A stretch of DNA of 64,000 nucleotides from Paraescarpia echinospica (Eukaryota; Annelida; Polychaeta; Sabellida; Siboglinidae), in NCBI GenBank assembly GCA_020002185.1, contig CM034541.1:30102345-30166344 (forward strand). Reading direction: 5' to 3'. Position 1 is the first letter of the stretch. Each line of letters starts with the position of its first letter. A program made the position numbers and the translations under genes. Below are positions 22,451 to 34,000 of this stretch, one piece after another. Under the pieces are notes generated by a model, which worked only from the letters and a program-made list of their open reading frames with translations, did not search any database and was not told the origin of the DNA.

Positions 22451-23687
22451 GTGAAGTTAGTTAAGTTAGGCAAGTCAAGGGTAAAGCGACACTTGGTGTG
22501 CGATCACTGCCACAGCTGGGTGGATTTTGCATTGTCCGGCTGTGGGAAGTCATGGGCAGAAACCAAGGAAGAGGGATTCTCCTTTCAGTGCTTAGGGTGT
22601 TGGAAGATGGAGGATGTTCAGAAGGAGATTGTTAGGTTTACAGATATTGTGACGGGGTTTGGAGAGGAGAATTAGCAAGGAGACAGGTGGAATGGAGAGA
22701 GACGACACGGAGAGAGGTGGGAATACTGTGAGACTGAAGGAGAAGAGTAGTGGCGAGAAGACTGACGAAAGGAGACTGAGAGGAGGGAAGGTGATTGGAG
22801 CGGAAGAAATTGTAAAATCTGACAGACAACGTGACAGGCGTGAAGCTGACAGGGGAGAAACTGACCATAGAGAAGGAGGGGGATGGGACGGGAGACGAGA
22901 GATGAAAATATGATGGGAGGAAAAATTAAAGGAGGAAAGGAAGTGAGAGTAAATGTGTTAGAAGAGAAGTCGATAAAACGGACGATGACAGGAGGAAAGG
23001 TGACAAGAGAAAAAGCGACAGGAAAGAATGGATCGGAAGAGGAAGTGACAGGAGAGAAGAGGGAAAAGACAACAACCGGACAGATACAAACCGGAGAAGG
23101 AGCTACTCTGAGGAAGTGATTGAGGGTACAGTGAGAAAAGAGAGGGTGTTCATGGGCAACACTACTATGAGAAAGACATGTACGATACTAAGCGAGGGGA
23201 AGGTCGTCGTTGTTTGTCTACCGTGGGCTAGGATAGAACATATGACTGAAAGGATAGAGAAGATATTGGGGCATGGCAAAGGAGGGTATATAAAAGTGCA
23301 CGTAGGAACTAATAATGCATACAGGGAAGGGACAACTGGTATAGTACAGAAGTATATACAGTTAGTGGGGAAGCCATAGAAGACAAGAGTTGAACAGATT
23401 ATTTTCTCAGGAATTTTGCCAGTAATGGGAGGAAGAGGGCAACATATATAAACTGCAAGAGGATGGCGATTAACGCACTAGTTGAGCAGATGTTTGAAAA
23501 AGAGGGGGTAGGATTCACAAATGTATGGGGATACTTTTTTGAGAGGGAAGATATGTACATGAGAGATGGCCTCCATCTTAGTGGAAAGGGGCAACAGTTT
23601 TCTCAGAGAACCTGCTGCGATCTGTTGACAGTGGAACAGGTTGCATCTATTTACACTAGATTCGCAGAGACTCACAGAGAATCCTGA
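22451..23687 (+). pseudogene. CR1 ORF1 remnant: zinc-finger-like N-terminus and SGNH esterase domain
   Basis: The first part (22451-22675) has CDHC...SGCGKSW...FQCLGC, a Cys-rich PHD-like arrangement. A very basic, K/E/R/G-rich linker follows (22680-23110). The esterase part lies in two pieces, 23116-23379 and 23463-23687: VHVGTNNA (block III, GTNN in place of GGND) and DGLHLSGKGQQ (block V with D-x-x-H). The nucleophile block is no longer recognisable. At least three frame breaks divide the gene. Confidence 0.7.
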
Positions 23688-23769
23688 AACTGGAGGGATA
23701 GATAAAGACAGCACATGTAAATCAGCAAAGAACAGTCTGGAAAACTGTTCTGAAGCTGAATATAAATGT

Positions 23770-26360
23770 GTTTGATTAAATGCAAGGAGTATAATAAACA
23801 AAAGAAATGAACTAAACATTATAGTAGAAGATATTGATCATCACATAGCAGATACAGCTGAATCATAGGCTACCACCGCTATATCAGATGCCGAATTGGG
23901 GCTGACAGAATAAGTAATGTTTACGAAAAATAGAATAGGAAGAAGGGGAGGTGGAGTTATTTTATATATTAAAGAATCTATCCAGGCTGATCAATTAAAA
24001 TTAGAAAGAGAAGCATTTTGCGAAGAAGCTGTCTGGTGTAACATAGTTACAGGAAATTCAACGTTAGCGGTTGGGTTAGTATATCGAAGTCCAAACATAA
24101 CCATAGAAGAGAATGAAAAAGGTACAAAACGCTACAAAGAAAGAGAACCACAAGTTTTTAGTTTTAGTACAAGACAGTTTTCTTTCTCAACATGCGCTAG
24201 AACCTACCAGGGGTGAGAATGTGTTAGACATAGTTTTGTCCTCACGTAATGAATTAGTTGACAATGTCAAGAAATGTGAGCTACTGGGAAGTAGTGATAC
24301 ACAGATACATTTTAATATCAAAGTAAAATCAGAAATGAATAATAAAAAGCAGTATAGGTGGAATTTCCACAAACGAAGGTATAAGGACATGAGGAAATAT
24401 TTAGCAAAGATATTTACTGGAATAAAACACTGAAGATTAAGACAGCACAGAATGTTGGAATACCTTTAATAGTGAAATTGAGTGCATCGTCGATAAATTT
24501 GCTCCCTTGAAAAAAAAAGGGAAACGGTTAAAAAATAAACACTTATTGAAAGAAGCCATTTGAAAATTAAGTGATAACAAATGATGTAGAATTCATATAG
24601 ACGTACAGGAAATTATGAAGACTACAACATATATATATAAAGAAGCACTTAATCAAGCTACAGCTGAAATTAGAATTTCAAAGAGAGGCTATGAACAACA
24701 ATTAGCTTGTAATATAAAACATGGTATCAAGAGATTTTATGCATATGTTCGAAGCAAACAGAAAGTTCAAGATAAGGTCGGTCCTCTAGAAGATAGTGTT
24801 GGAAATATAATAGTCCTGAATTAGTATTTTAGTTCAGTGTTTACCAGGGAACATATTAGTTCATTGCTAGTACCAGAGGCTAAGTTCAAGGAGGCAGATT
24901 CAGACTATTTAGTATTTTAATTGTAACTCCGTAAATGGTAGCTATGAAATTAAGGGCTATGAAGAATAATAAATCACCTGGAGTGGATGGGATTCTGCCC
25001 AAACTACTATTGGAAATTGGAGAACAAATTAGCGTACCGCTTGCAACAGTTTTCAATGTATTATTACAAGAGGGAGTGGTTTCTTTAGAATTGAACGAAG
25101 CAAACATTATACCGTTATTTAAACAAGGTTCGAGAAGCAAGTAAGAGAACTAAAGACCAGTCCGTTTAACATCGATGATTTACAAATTATTATAAAGACA
25201 AATTAAAGATCACATAGTGGATTTTCTTAACATAACTTGATAAACCCATGTCAACATGGGTTTCTAAAAGCGAGTTCATGTTTAACAAATATGCTATTTT
25301 TTAAGATATCACTAAGTGGGTAGATGAGGGATCACCAGTAGATATTATCTACTTAGATTTTTAAAAAGCTTTCAACAAAGTGCCACATCAAATATTACAG
25401 CTTAAACTAAAGGTCCATGGCATAGGAAGTGGTATAGTTAACTGGATAAAAAATGGCTGATTAACAGAAGACAACGGGTAGTAGTTGATGGAGAGGATTC
25501 CACCTAGAGTATCAGTATTGAGCGGGGTACCACAGGGATCGGTACTAGGACCTGTATTATTCAAAATATATATCAACGATTTGGACGATGACATAACAAC
25601 CAAGGTTTTGAAATTTGCGGATGATAAAAGTGTTTAGAAGGATTAAAAATGATGGAGATAGACAGCATTTACAAGACAAATGGTCTGAAAAGTGGCAAAT
25701 GCGGTTTAATTTTGGGAAATGTAAATGCCCCCACATAGGACATGGGAACGAAGATGTGCATTATACAATGGGGGTACTGTTATTAAGTAGTAATGTAAAA
25801 GAAAAGAACTTAGGGCTAACCATTAGTACTGATATGAAGGTTTCAGAGTAGTGCGGAATTGCAGCTTCAAAGGGAAATCAAATCCTTGGATTCATTAGGA
25901 AAAAAATGTAGCGTATACATAGAAAGAACTATTAATACAAAACAATAGTTAGGCCTCGTTTAGAATATTGTGTACAAGCGTGGAGGCCATATCGCAAGAA
26001 GGACATATATATGCTATGCTAGAAAGAATAAAGAGGATAGCGACTAAAATGATACAAAAACAGAGGGATCTTAGTTATGAAGTACGTCTAAAAGAATGTG
26101 TTTTAACAACACTACAGAGCAAGAGATTGAGAGGAGATCAGATAGAAGTGTTTAAAATGTTGAGTGCTTATTAAAACATTGATAGAAATATTTTTTTTCA
26201 GTTAAGAAAGATAGAAGGACTAGAGGACATGAAGTTACATTAGCAAAGGAGCAGTGTAGATTAGATATAAGAAAGTGCTCATGTTCACAAAGGACTGTAA
26301 ATGAATGGAACATATTATCTGCTGATTTTGTGGGTGCTAGTAGCGTGAATATGTTTTAAA
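23770..26360 (+). pseudogene. CR1 ORF2 remnant: endonuclease and reverse transcriptase
   Basis: Endonuclease pieces include NARSI near 23780, RRGGGVILYIKESI and LVYRSPN (23917-24100). RT pieces include MKNNKSPGVDGILPKLL (from 24959), LDF-KAFNKVPHQ (about 25350, one stop inside), [13 protein letters not shown] (about 25525) and KFADDKSV (about 25610), so the catalytic Asp pair survives. More than ten frame breaks are present. The C-terminal portion runs to 26360. Confidence 0.8.
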
Positions 26361-26511
26361 ATAAAATCGACGTATACCTCAGGAGGGCGGGATACACGTA
26401 CATAAATGGGTTGTACTCTCGATAAGCCAAAGGGCTTCCTTGTCCATCTACCATCTAGAGTTCTATGGGTGGCAATCTTGTTAAATATTGTTAAATATTG
26501 TTAAATATTAC

Positions 26512-27140
26512 TAACGATCCGCTTGTTGTATGACGTACAGCATTTTGTGTTAATCATGCATAGGCTTGCATATTAGTTATATTTGTTGTATCTAATTGGA
26601 TTTTACATTGATGTCAGGCGACCTACCCGGCTACCTTACCCGATACTTATTTAGCATCTATCCGGCATCTACACGACAACAGCCCGGCTTCCAGCTGTCT
26701 CACATTTTTGAACTAAATAAATGTTGATTCTGACGGGTCATGTGTTGTACATATAAATGCCAGTTATGTTTTCAAATACTCTGAGCTAGCTGTACATATC
26801 GCGTGTTTTCATAGCATGGTGATGATTTGGACAGAAACCTAAATTAGTAAAACCTGGAGATGGGGGAGACTAGAAGTGCTGGCAGTGCGAATATGTATAT
26901 ATTGTTAAGCAGATCAGAGACTGAAACCATGATGAAAACAACATTAATATAAATGTAGAAAACAAACCTTTTTTCTGGAGACCCGTCCATCCATCATTTG
27001 TAGGGGTAATGTTCGTTTATGGACGCGTTGAAATTTGAATTTTGACGGGTGAAACTTTATGGAGAAATTAGTAAAAAAAAAACTTATTGCCGGAGTGAAT
27101 GAGTGAATTTATTACGTTCTTGATTATATAGATTTCGCTT
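26512..27140. other. Stretch without recognisable gene
   Basis: Unique AT-rich sequence after the CR1 tail, with a short A-run near 27070. I see no gene or repeat family here. Confidence 0.35.
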
Positions 27141-27440
27141 CACTATGAGTGTTAATATTTGTTGTGAAGAAACTAACGCCCCGCATGGAAAATTGTACAG
27201 CGGGGTGCTGTACCGACCCACCTCATAATTTTACCCGAACATCCGTGGAATCGAACAGCCTTACCAGACGGTGCGCTGTTGTTGTGCATTCAGGCGAGTC
27301 GAACTCTCTGTGCACTTTGACGTCAGTTTACAGGGCGCAGGCTACTTCCTGGTAATAGTTACTCGCCGTATCGTTGTACGTTCAACTCATACATGTTACC
27401 ATAACAAGCTAATCTGTGACTCTTCGACCTCCGGACGAAA
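27140..27440. repeat. Dispersed repeat, related to 29960-30240 and 31880-32000
   Basis: The phrases GTTGTGAAGAAACTA, TCGAACAGCC, GGTGCGCTGTTGTTGTGC and CTTTGACGTC occur in the same order here and at 29960-30240. The part around CGTATCGTTGTACG also matches 31890-31920. It is non-coding. GGGTTCGAACAGCC resembles a pol III B box, but no matching A box is evident. Confidence 0.6.
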
Positions 27441-27837
27441 TCTTCAATGCGCCACTTTATCTAAAGTAGTCTTGTCCAAATTTATCAAGTTCCAATGTCC
27501 CGTGTATAGGCATTTAGAAACATGTCCCACACATCTTTACATGAATTCTACGTTGAGCAATCAAACCTGATCATTACACAACGATTGGTTTGTCGGTGGA
27601 GGGAACAAAAAGACAAAAGAGAGAAACGTGTCATTGTCTTTTCCAGTTATCCGGCCATAGGCCAATTCAGAAACCGTAGCGGTCCCCGGTGTTAAACCCC
27701 GACCGACACAGCCCTAGTTACTCACTTACCCTATTTTGAAAAAGGACAAAACAAATAAATTATAAATAAAGTTGAGCAAACTCCGGTTAGAAGATATACA
27801 TATATACGTACACACGGCCCCAAAGCATGCAAATACG

Positions 27838-28185
<348 letters not shown>

Positions 28186-28190
<5 letters not shown>

Positions 28191-28810
28191 TAAAATAGTG
28201 ACCTGTTCCCACGTACGTCTAACCCTACAGAGACTAACATCATAGTCGGCCTGATAATCACGTCGTTCGTTTGTTGTGCTGCGAAGTCGATACAACGAAA
28301 CTCGAAAAAAATGCCTTTTCATAAACTGACTAGGGCTGAGGTAATATGCGACGAGGACGAGATAGTGAGGGGTTACGGAGGACAGTTCTACTAGACACAG
28401 CGTGTTAATTTTGTGTATATGCGTATCACGATCTGCTCACTAGAATGTGTATAAGCGATGAACGAGTGAAAAATAGATTTATGATGTTTTTATCCCCTAA
28501 GCAAACAAAGCAACACGTATGTAAAGCAACACGATGCATGTTGATAAAGCTGCACTGAGAAGTATGAAATCGTGCCTATCTATAGACAATGATGGATGAT
28601 TGAACGATGTTCTTATTCTCCTCGACCAAACCGTGGTTATTAAAAGAATATAGTCCGAATAAATCCTGCAAGCATTTGAGTTTTTAAAGTCAAACAATTG
28701 TGAATAATACGCAGCCCTAAATAATGCCAGCGACGCCAACTTCAAATGTATTGTGTCTTCCCACTGTAGTTCGCGAACAACCAATGCTTCCTTTTGGCGC
28801 TTCATAATTC
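28186..28810 (-). repeat. Dispersed repeat, inverted copy of 38797-39430
   Basis: The reverse complement matches 38797-39430 over more than 600 bp at perhaps 80 percent identity, including GAAGCATTG, AATAACCACGGTTTG and AACAAACGAACGACG. An open frame of 102 codons at 28497-28805 is shared only in part and is broken in the other copy, so it is not a gene by itself. It may be the 3' part of a Penelope-like unit, since the other copy follows one directly. Confidence 0.7.
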
Positions 28811-29199
28811 CGCCGTAATTTAGAAACTTCCATTTTATCCTTAATTACCATCCTTAGATTCATCGTCGTATCCAAGCATCGGTTGACAACTTAATACTGT
28901 TGATTGGTTTTGAGATTAATCAACCATTTTGTTTTGATGCGATCCGTTCACACACTTCGACTTACAGTTGGTTGTTAGGTGGAACATATCGTAACTGTTG
29001 CGATGATGTCATAACTGACAGTTCGTGCGCGTAGACGCCTATATCGGATTCAGCTGCACAACTTTCGCTGCGATGTCGTGTCAGCATACACTTGCGTACG
29101 TCAAAGCCAAGTTATACATTGACGACGCGTAACAATGCCAATAGGGTCATATATAGGCCCGAAAGGTGTCAACGAAAGAACACGTTCAACAACTTAAAA

Positions 29200-29428
29200 A
29201 AAACATGACGTATTTCATGGATGGATTCTAGTGGTTTAGACTATTTACACATTGACAACCAATTCTATCCACCCCATGAAAGGGGTGTCTCTAAGGCTCT
29301 TGCCTGACATGCAGATCATTTTTTCGGACGTAATCATTCTGATATACCATAAACATTGTATGTATTGTTCTTTTGTTGGAAAAATAAACATTTACTTACT
29401 TTCTTACTTACTTACTTACTTACTTATA
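29200..29428 (+). mobile_element. 3' end of a LINE with (TTAC)n tail
   Basis: AAAAATAAACATTTACTTAC followed by a run of TTAC units (29391-29426) is a typical 3' terminus of a non-LTR element. Only the 3' UTR is present and the clade is not identifiable. Confidence 0.5.
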
Positions 29429-29439
29429 TCACACGAGAC

Positions 29440-29700
29440 CAGAAGTTTGTAGAAAACGAGCGGACCCGGTAGCATTGAGTGTTCTTCTATTGACGGTGAA
29501 AGACCGAATATCTCATCAATGCCCATTTGATGTTCTAAGTAGTCCAAATACTTATCCTCAAACGTCTTCTTGTTGTAAATCCATTGAATAGGCACTATAC
29601 GAAACCCTTCAATGTACATGTGTATATAGCATGTGATGACACTCACGTCCACTTGATGCAGCCTTCATCATCGACTGACAACAGTGATGTGATGTGCGGT
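29440..29700 (-). other. Open, protein-like minus-strand stretch of unknown identity
   Basis: A 70-codon frame (29650-29430) reads with mixed composition (WIYNKKTFEDKYLDYLEHQ...), unlike most random frames here. A GTGAGT donor-like sequence lies at its upstream edge. I recognise no domain, and exon borders that fit both ends are missing. It could be an exon or a repeat-derived frame. Confidence 0.25.
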
Positions 29701-29800
29701 GGCTCAGCGGGGTGAGTCAACCCACAGCCCACAGGATCCGTGTTGAACTCCAAACCTAGCTGGTTACACAGCGCCATTCGCTTGGGGCTAAATAGTGGTC
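29694..29800 (+). repeat. tRNA-derived SINE or tRNA pseudogene fragment
   Basis: GGTGGCTCAGCGGGGTGAG (29698 onward) matches the pol III A-box consensus TGGCNNAGNGG, and GTGTTGAACTCC (29740-29751) resembles a B box at normal tRNA spacing. A cloverleaf does not close well, so it is not an active tRNA gene. Confidence 0.5.
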
Positions 29801-30581
29801 TTATACAGGAGGAACGTCAATAGTTATTACCTGATTTTTCCAAACAAATATAGTTAAAAACACTCACTGCCTTAAATTATTGTGCAGTGTCTTTGCTACC
29901 GTGGAATGATTTTTCGCTTATGTGTGATTTAGTTTCTACAGCTTTCGTGAATATATTTTATCTTTATTATGTATTTCGCATCACTTTGAGTGATACTGTT
30001 TGTTGTGATGAAACTAGCCCCCCACCCGCCCACTTAGCCCCCCGCGTGGGACTTCGTATAACGTGGTTACCTATTTGCCGATCGACATCAGCAATCCACG
30101 TGTATAGGAACGCCGGTGGGTTCGAACAGCCTTGTCAGGCGGTGCGCTGTTGTTGTGCGGTCAGGCGTGTCGACCTCTGTGTGTACTTTGACGTCCGTTT
30201 ACAGGCCGCTACTTGCTGGTATTACCAAAAAGAATTGAAGGAAAGAGGCACCACTCACGCTAAATATCGGTTGAAAAGTGAAGCCCGGGCAATTAGTGGC
30301 GCCACCCAGCGGCTATCTAGGAAAACTATGCAGTGGAGCTATCTTTTCAATGCTGTAGCATACCGACTTCACTAAAACAGCGCACAGATCATTATACCTG
30401 TACGTACGTATGTACCAAACATATGCTATTTTTAAGGCAATTATTTATTCTTCAAATGGGCTCTCGTATTTATAATTTAAAAATAAAATATATTGGACGC
30501 AGGTGCCCGCCGTATGCTGATATCACGTATGTAGGTGCCCGCCGTGTGTTGCGCCTACTTACCTGTTTACATATGCGACAA

Positions 30582-30896
30582 CTACAGGACTTTCCAATTT
30601 CTCACACTTGAAGTTATGAAGTTGTTGTAATTCATCTTCAACAAAGCATGGAAGGAAATGTTGATGAATAAGTTCAAGACATAATCTTTCAGCGTGCACT
30701 TTCCGGCAGGATAGACAACAAGTCCGTCGTATGCATTGTCTAGCTGTTTTTTAAGTAGCAGCACTTCTGTAGATGAACTTGTCGGTGAACTAATCAGGGT
30801 TTGCTGATATTGTTGACATACTTTGTCACGCAGTTTCCTGGCCATGTACCCTGCTATGTACGTCTTCTTCCTCAATAGAGAGGTATTCCGTCTCAA
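30582..30896 (-). pseudogene. Possible DNA-transposase remnant
   Basis: The frame contains KTYIAGYMARKLRDKVC and later DNAYDGLVVYP. 'YxAGYxxRKL' followed by 'GGLVxP' is reminiscent of the C-terminal part of P-element/THAP9-like transposases. No catalytic DDE residues are visible in this piece and no partner ORF is found upstream. The resemblance is weak. Confidence 0.3.
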
Positions 30897-31059
30897 CGTT
30901 GAAATAAAGACTGGTCATCTATCCTGTTTGAGAGAAAACGAGCAGAAGATTATCTTCATCGGCGGTGATTTGTTGACACGCAGTACTGAAAGACTTGAGG
31001 TTGAGAAGAAAGGTGTCCCCGTCTTCCCTGCAGTTGCTCTCTTTTCATTGCAGTAGAAT

Positions 31060-34000
31060 AGAATCAACCGTTACCTGACGAAGTTAGAATCGGAATTGCT
31101 CAGCTGAAGGGTTGTCACTATGGTCACCCTTACCCCTGATCACAACAAAGAGGTTCTGTAAGCAATCTTGATTTACCCGGCTAGTTAGGAGAAACTTTGC
31201 CTGCAAATTGATGTGTAAATCGTCCAACAACGACAGAAGACTACGAATGGTCATCAATCATCTGGATAGACATGACAGTTTACGCGTGCTTCCAGACTCA
31301 AGTGACAAAAGCCACTCTATGGTAGACAGAAGAAACTCCTTGTGCCCAGATGTGTTTGACAAAGCAGATCTCATCTGTTGTTTGTGCTTGAATGTCATGC
31401 TGTTGAAACAGTATGACATTCCCATAACACCAGTTGAAGTTCACAATTATCTAGATTACACAAACGCCCTTAATACTGTACGTAGACTACAAAAACAACA
31501 TACTACTCTCTCTCTCTTCCTCCCGCAATTGTTACATATAGGTGAACATTCAATTCTCCTGTTGTCTATTGTACCTGTAGGCTGGGGGCGTTGAGCAACT
31601 GAATTCTTCGATTTATTTCATCAGCTATAAAATATAAAGAATGTCAACAGTGATCTATAACACAACCATGTTCAATTGTTTGTACCTTTCTGCATCTTTC
31701 AGAAACCGAAAAAACACTTATTGGGACATTCACTTTTAGAATTGTAACAAATCGGTGCGCTGCACCAAGAAGTGCTGTCATGTCTCTGTGCCATTGTGTA
31801 GTTATCCTAGATAGCCGCCCGCGGGCGCTGTTACATGCCGGCTTCACTAAAATCAACGGAGTGGTGCCTCTTTCCTTCTTTTCTTTTTGGTATTACTCAC
31901 TCGCCGTTTCGTTGTACGTGAACAGATCCGTATTTAACTCACACGTTGTGTCAGTGCGTGGGAATAGATCAGTATTTAACTTCCAGGTTTATCGTGTAAT
32001 AAAACAATGTCAGTTATTTAAAAAAAGACCATTTTGCTCGGATTGTGTCGGATTGTAAAGTATTTCCACGTCTGTAGACACTGTACTTTCTTATGACATG
32101 TCCTCCACGCTTGTATGTGATATTCTAAATGAAACATAGCGCTTGATTTATATACGGTGGTATCATTAACTGTTTTCTTGTTTTATAGCGTCGTAGATGC
32201 GGGAAGAATATGATGCTATTGCCGAGGGCTGTGTTAACAAGGTTTTGCTAGGCAAACAACACATCCTGGACTTGTTCTTGGCCTGTCTGGATGTTCTGCG
32301 TCAACATCGTGGATATCTGGCACGGTTCTGCATCACGCGAGGTGACAGGGAGGCCAACTGAAATATTCACTTGGCATGCATCCAACAAGTGATTCCCTGG
32401 TGCCTCGCTTTGGACAAGGTGAACTAGGCAAGGAACTTGCATGTGTATCATGCACTGATGACACACCCTGAAAAGAGTGCCCAACAAAAAATACAATATT
32501 TCCTACGAGGACATTTTTCCCTACGATTCAGATGAGGTAACCCATTCGGTCAAATAGTCAACAAGGATATACAATTGCAGGAGGAACGAAAGGCTGATAA
32601 TCTACTGTGGCGCTATAGAGCATGTTGAAGCAAATGGACCTTGGCTCCGTTGTTCACACGCTCAGCGGACTTGATCGACTGGTCCCAAATATCACAACAA
32701 TGCGATCACGTCCTTCATCAGTGTGCAACAACGATTAAAAGATCTGGTTAGATAACTCTTCAAAAGTGCGAATTTCTCCGTTTAGCTTCTGTATGAGAGC
32801 CATTGCATCAATCAGTGTAGCAGTGGTTAGGGACCATCATCTGCTGGGTCCACCATACTTTCTAGGTGCAGTGCAAGAGCTGCTCCGCTAGTTTTCTTTA
32901 AGCTTCCGTCAATGTCTGTAACTGACCATAGATACGGCCCAAGAGGATGGGAAAAGACAGTGTGCACCTAATTTTGCAATCAGTTCCACGATGCAGAAAA
33001 ACGTCAGGTCAATCCTAAAAAACCTTTATTTTAGCCAATCACTCATTTCGTATCGCATTCATCAAACCTTTTCAAGTTAATTTTCTTGATAGGGTCGTAT
33101 AAATCTATGCCTTCCTGAACCCGCTATTCCTGAAACTTCTAATACACTTGTATAACATTACGACACACACACAGATCAGTTAAAATTACAATTACAATTA
33201 CGATACTTTCAAATATTTCAATTACACTTACACCGTAATTGTAATTAATTACACAATTACGAATTACAATTATAATTGACTCCAACCCTGGTATGGCCGT
33301 ATGTAGTAGTAATACGTGCTGTGGGCTTAGAATTATTGCTTTGATTTCCCAGTACATTTGCACGTCGAACCTCTCTCGGGCGACCTGCCATTTAAGCGGC
33401 CACTCTTTATTGGCGATCACTCTCGTAGGTACGAGCTGTTTCTACCAACAATGAACCTGCAATAACCCACCATCTACTAACCGCGTCCAACGAAGCCAGA
33501 AGAACGTAAGCCAGTCGCGAGGCTGTTGTATGCGACGAGAACACGACGACAGCCGACAGTTTATCATTCACCAAGTACAGATTGAATAGGATAATAATTA
33601 TTACACAACGAAAGAAGGGATACACTATCCACATGTCATACACTCTACTATTCATGTCCCGATCCAACCGCTAGGTGGGGTACATATCGTGAATCTTATC
33701 ATACCCCAACATGCTATGGAAAGCTTATGCAGAATGATGGTTGCCCAAGAAAAAGTTATACCATATGTTTAATGTAAAAGTATGACACATATATTATGAT
33801 TGTAAAATTTGTTAGTGTAGATTATATCAGCTTAATTCAAGTTAGGTCAGACGTCATCAATGAATGTTTCAGTGCCACTAAATGTTATAATATTTGTAAT
33901 TCTATATTAGCAGTGAAAATAACTTTGATATTCGTGCCCTTATTTATTTGCATTGATAATAGTTTTGTCATGTGATAGCCGTGATAATAATATGAGGAAT

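Larger units (their letters stand above)
22440..26512 (+). mobile_element. CR1-like LINE, near full length, heavily mutated
   Basis: The plus-strand order is zinc-finger-like segment, basic linker, SGNH esterase remnant (ORF1), then endonuclease and RT (ORF2), a 3' hairpin (AAGCC/GGCTT at 26424-26436) and a tail of repeated ATTGTTAAAT at 26474-26511. Both the ORF1 esterase and the short repeated 3' tail are typical of CR1 elements. A shorter copy of the same family lies at 46432-47612. Numerous stops and frameshifts make it a fossil. Confidence 0.8.

Noticed and set aside
22659..23119. Two highly basic K/E/G-rich proteins
   Set aside because: Purine-rich linker of the decayed CR1 ORF1 read in shifting frames; not independent genes.
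27241..27270. tRNA gene suggested by a TCGAACAGCC B-box-like sequence
   Set aside because: No A box or cloverleaf; the same phrase recurs in a dispersed repeat near 30120.
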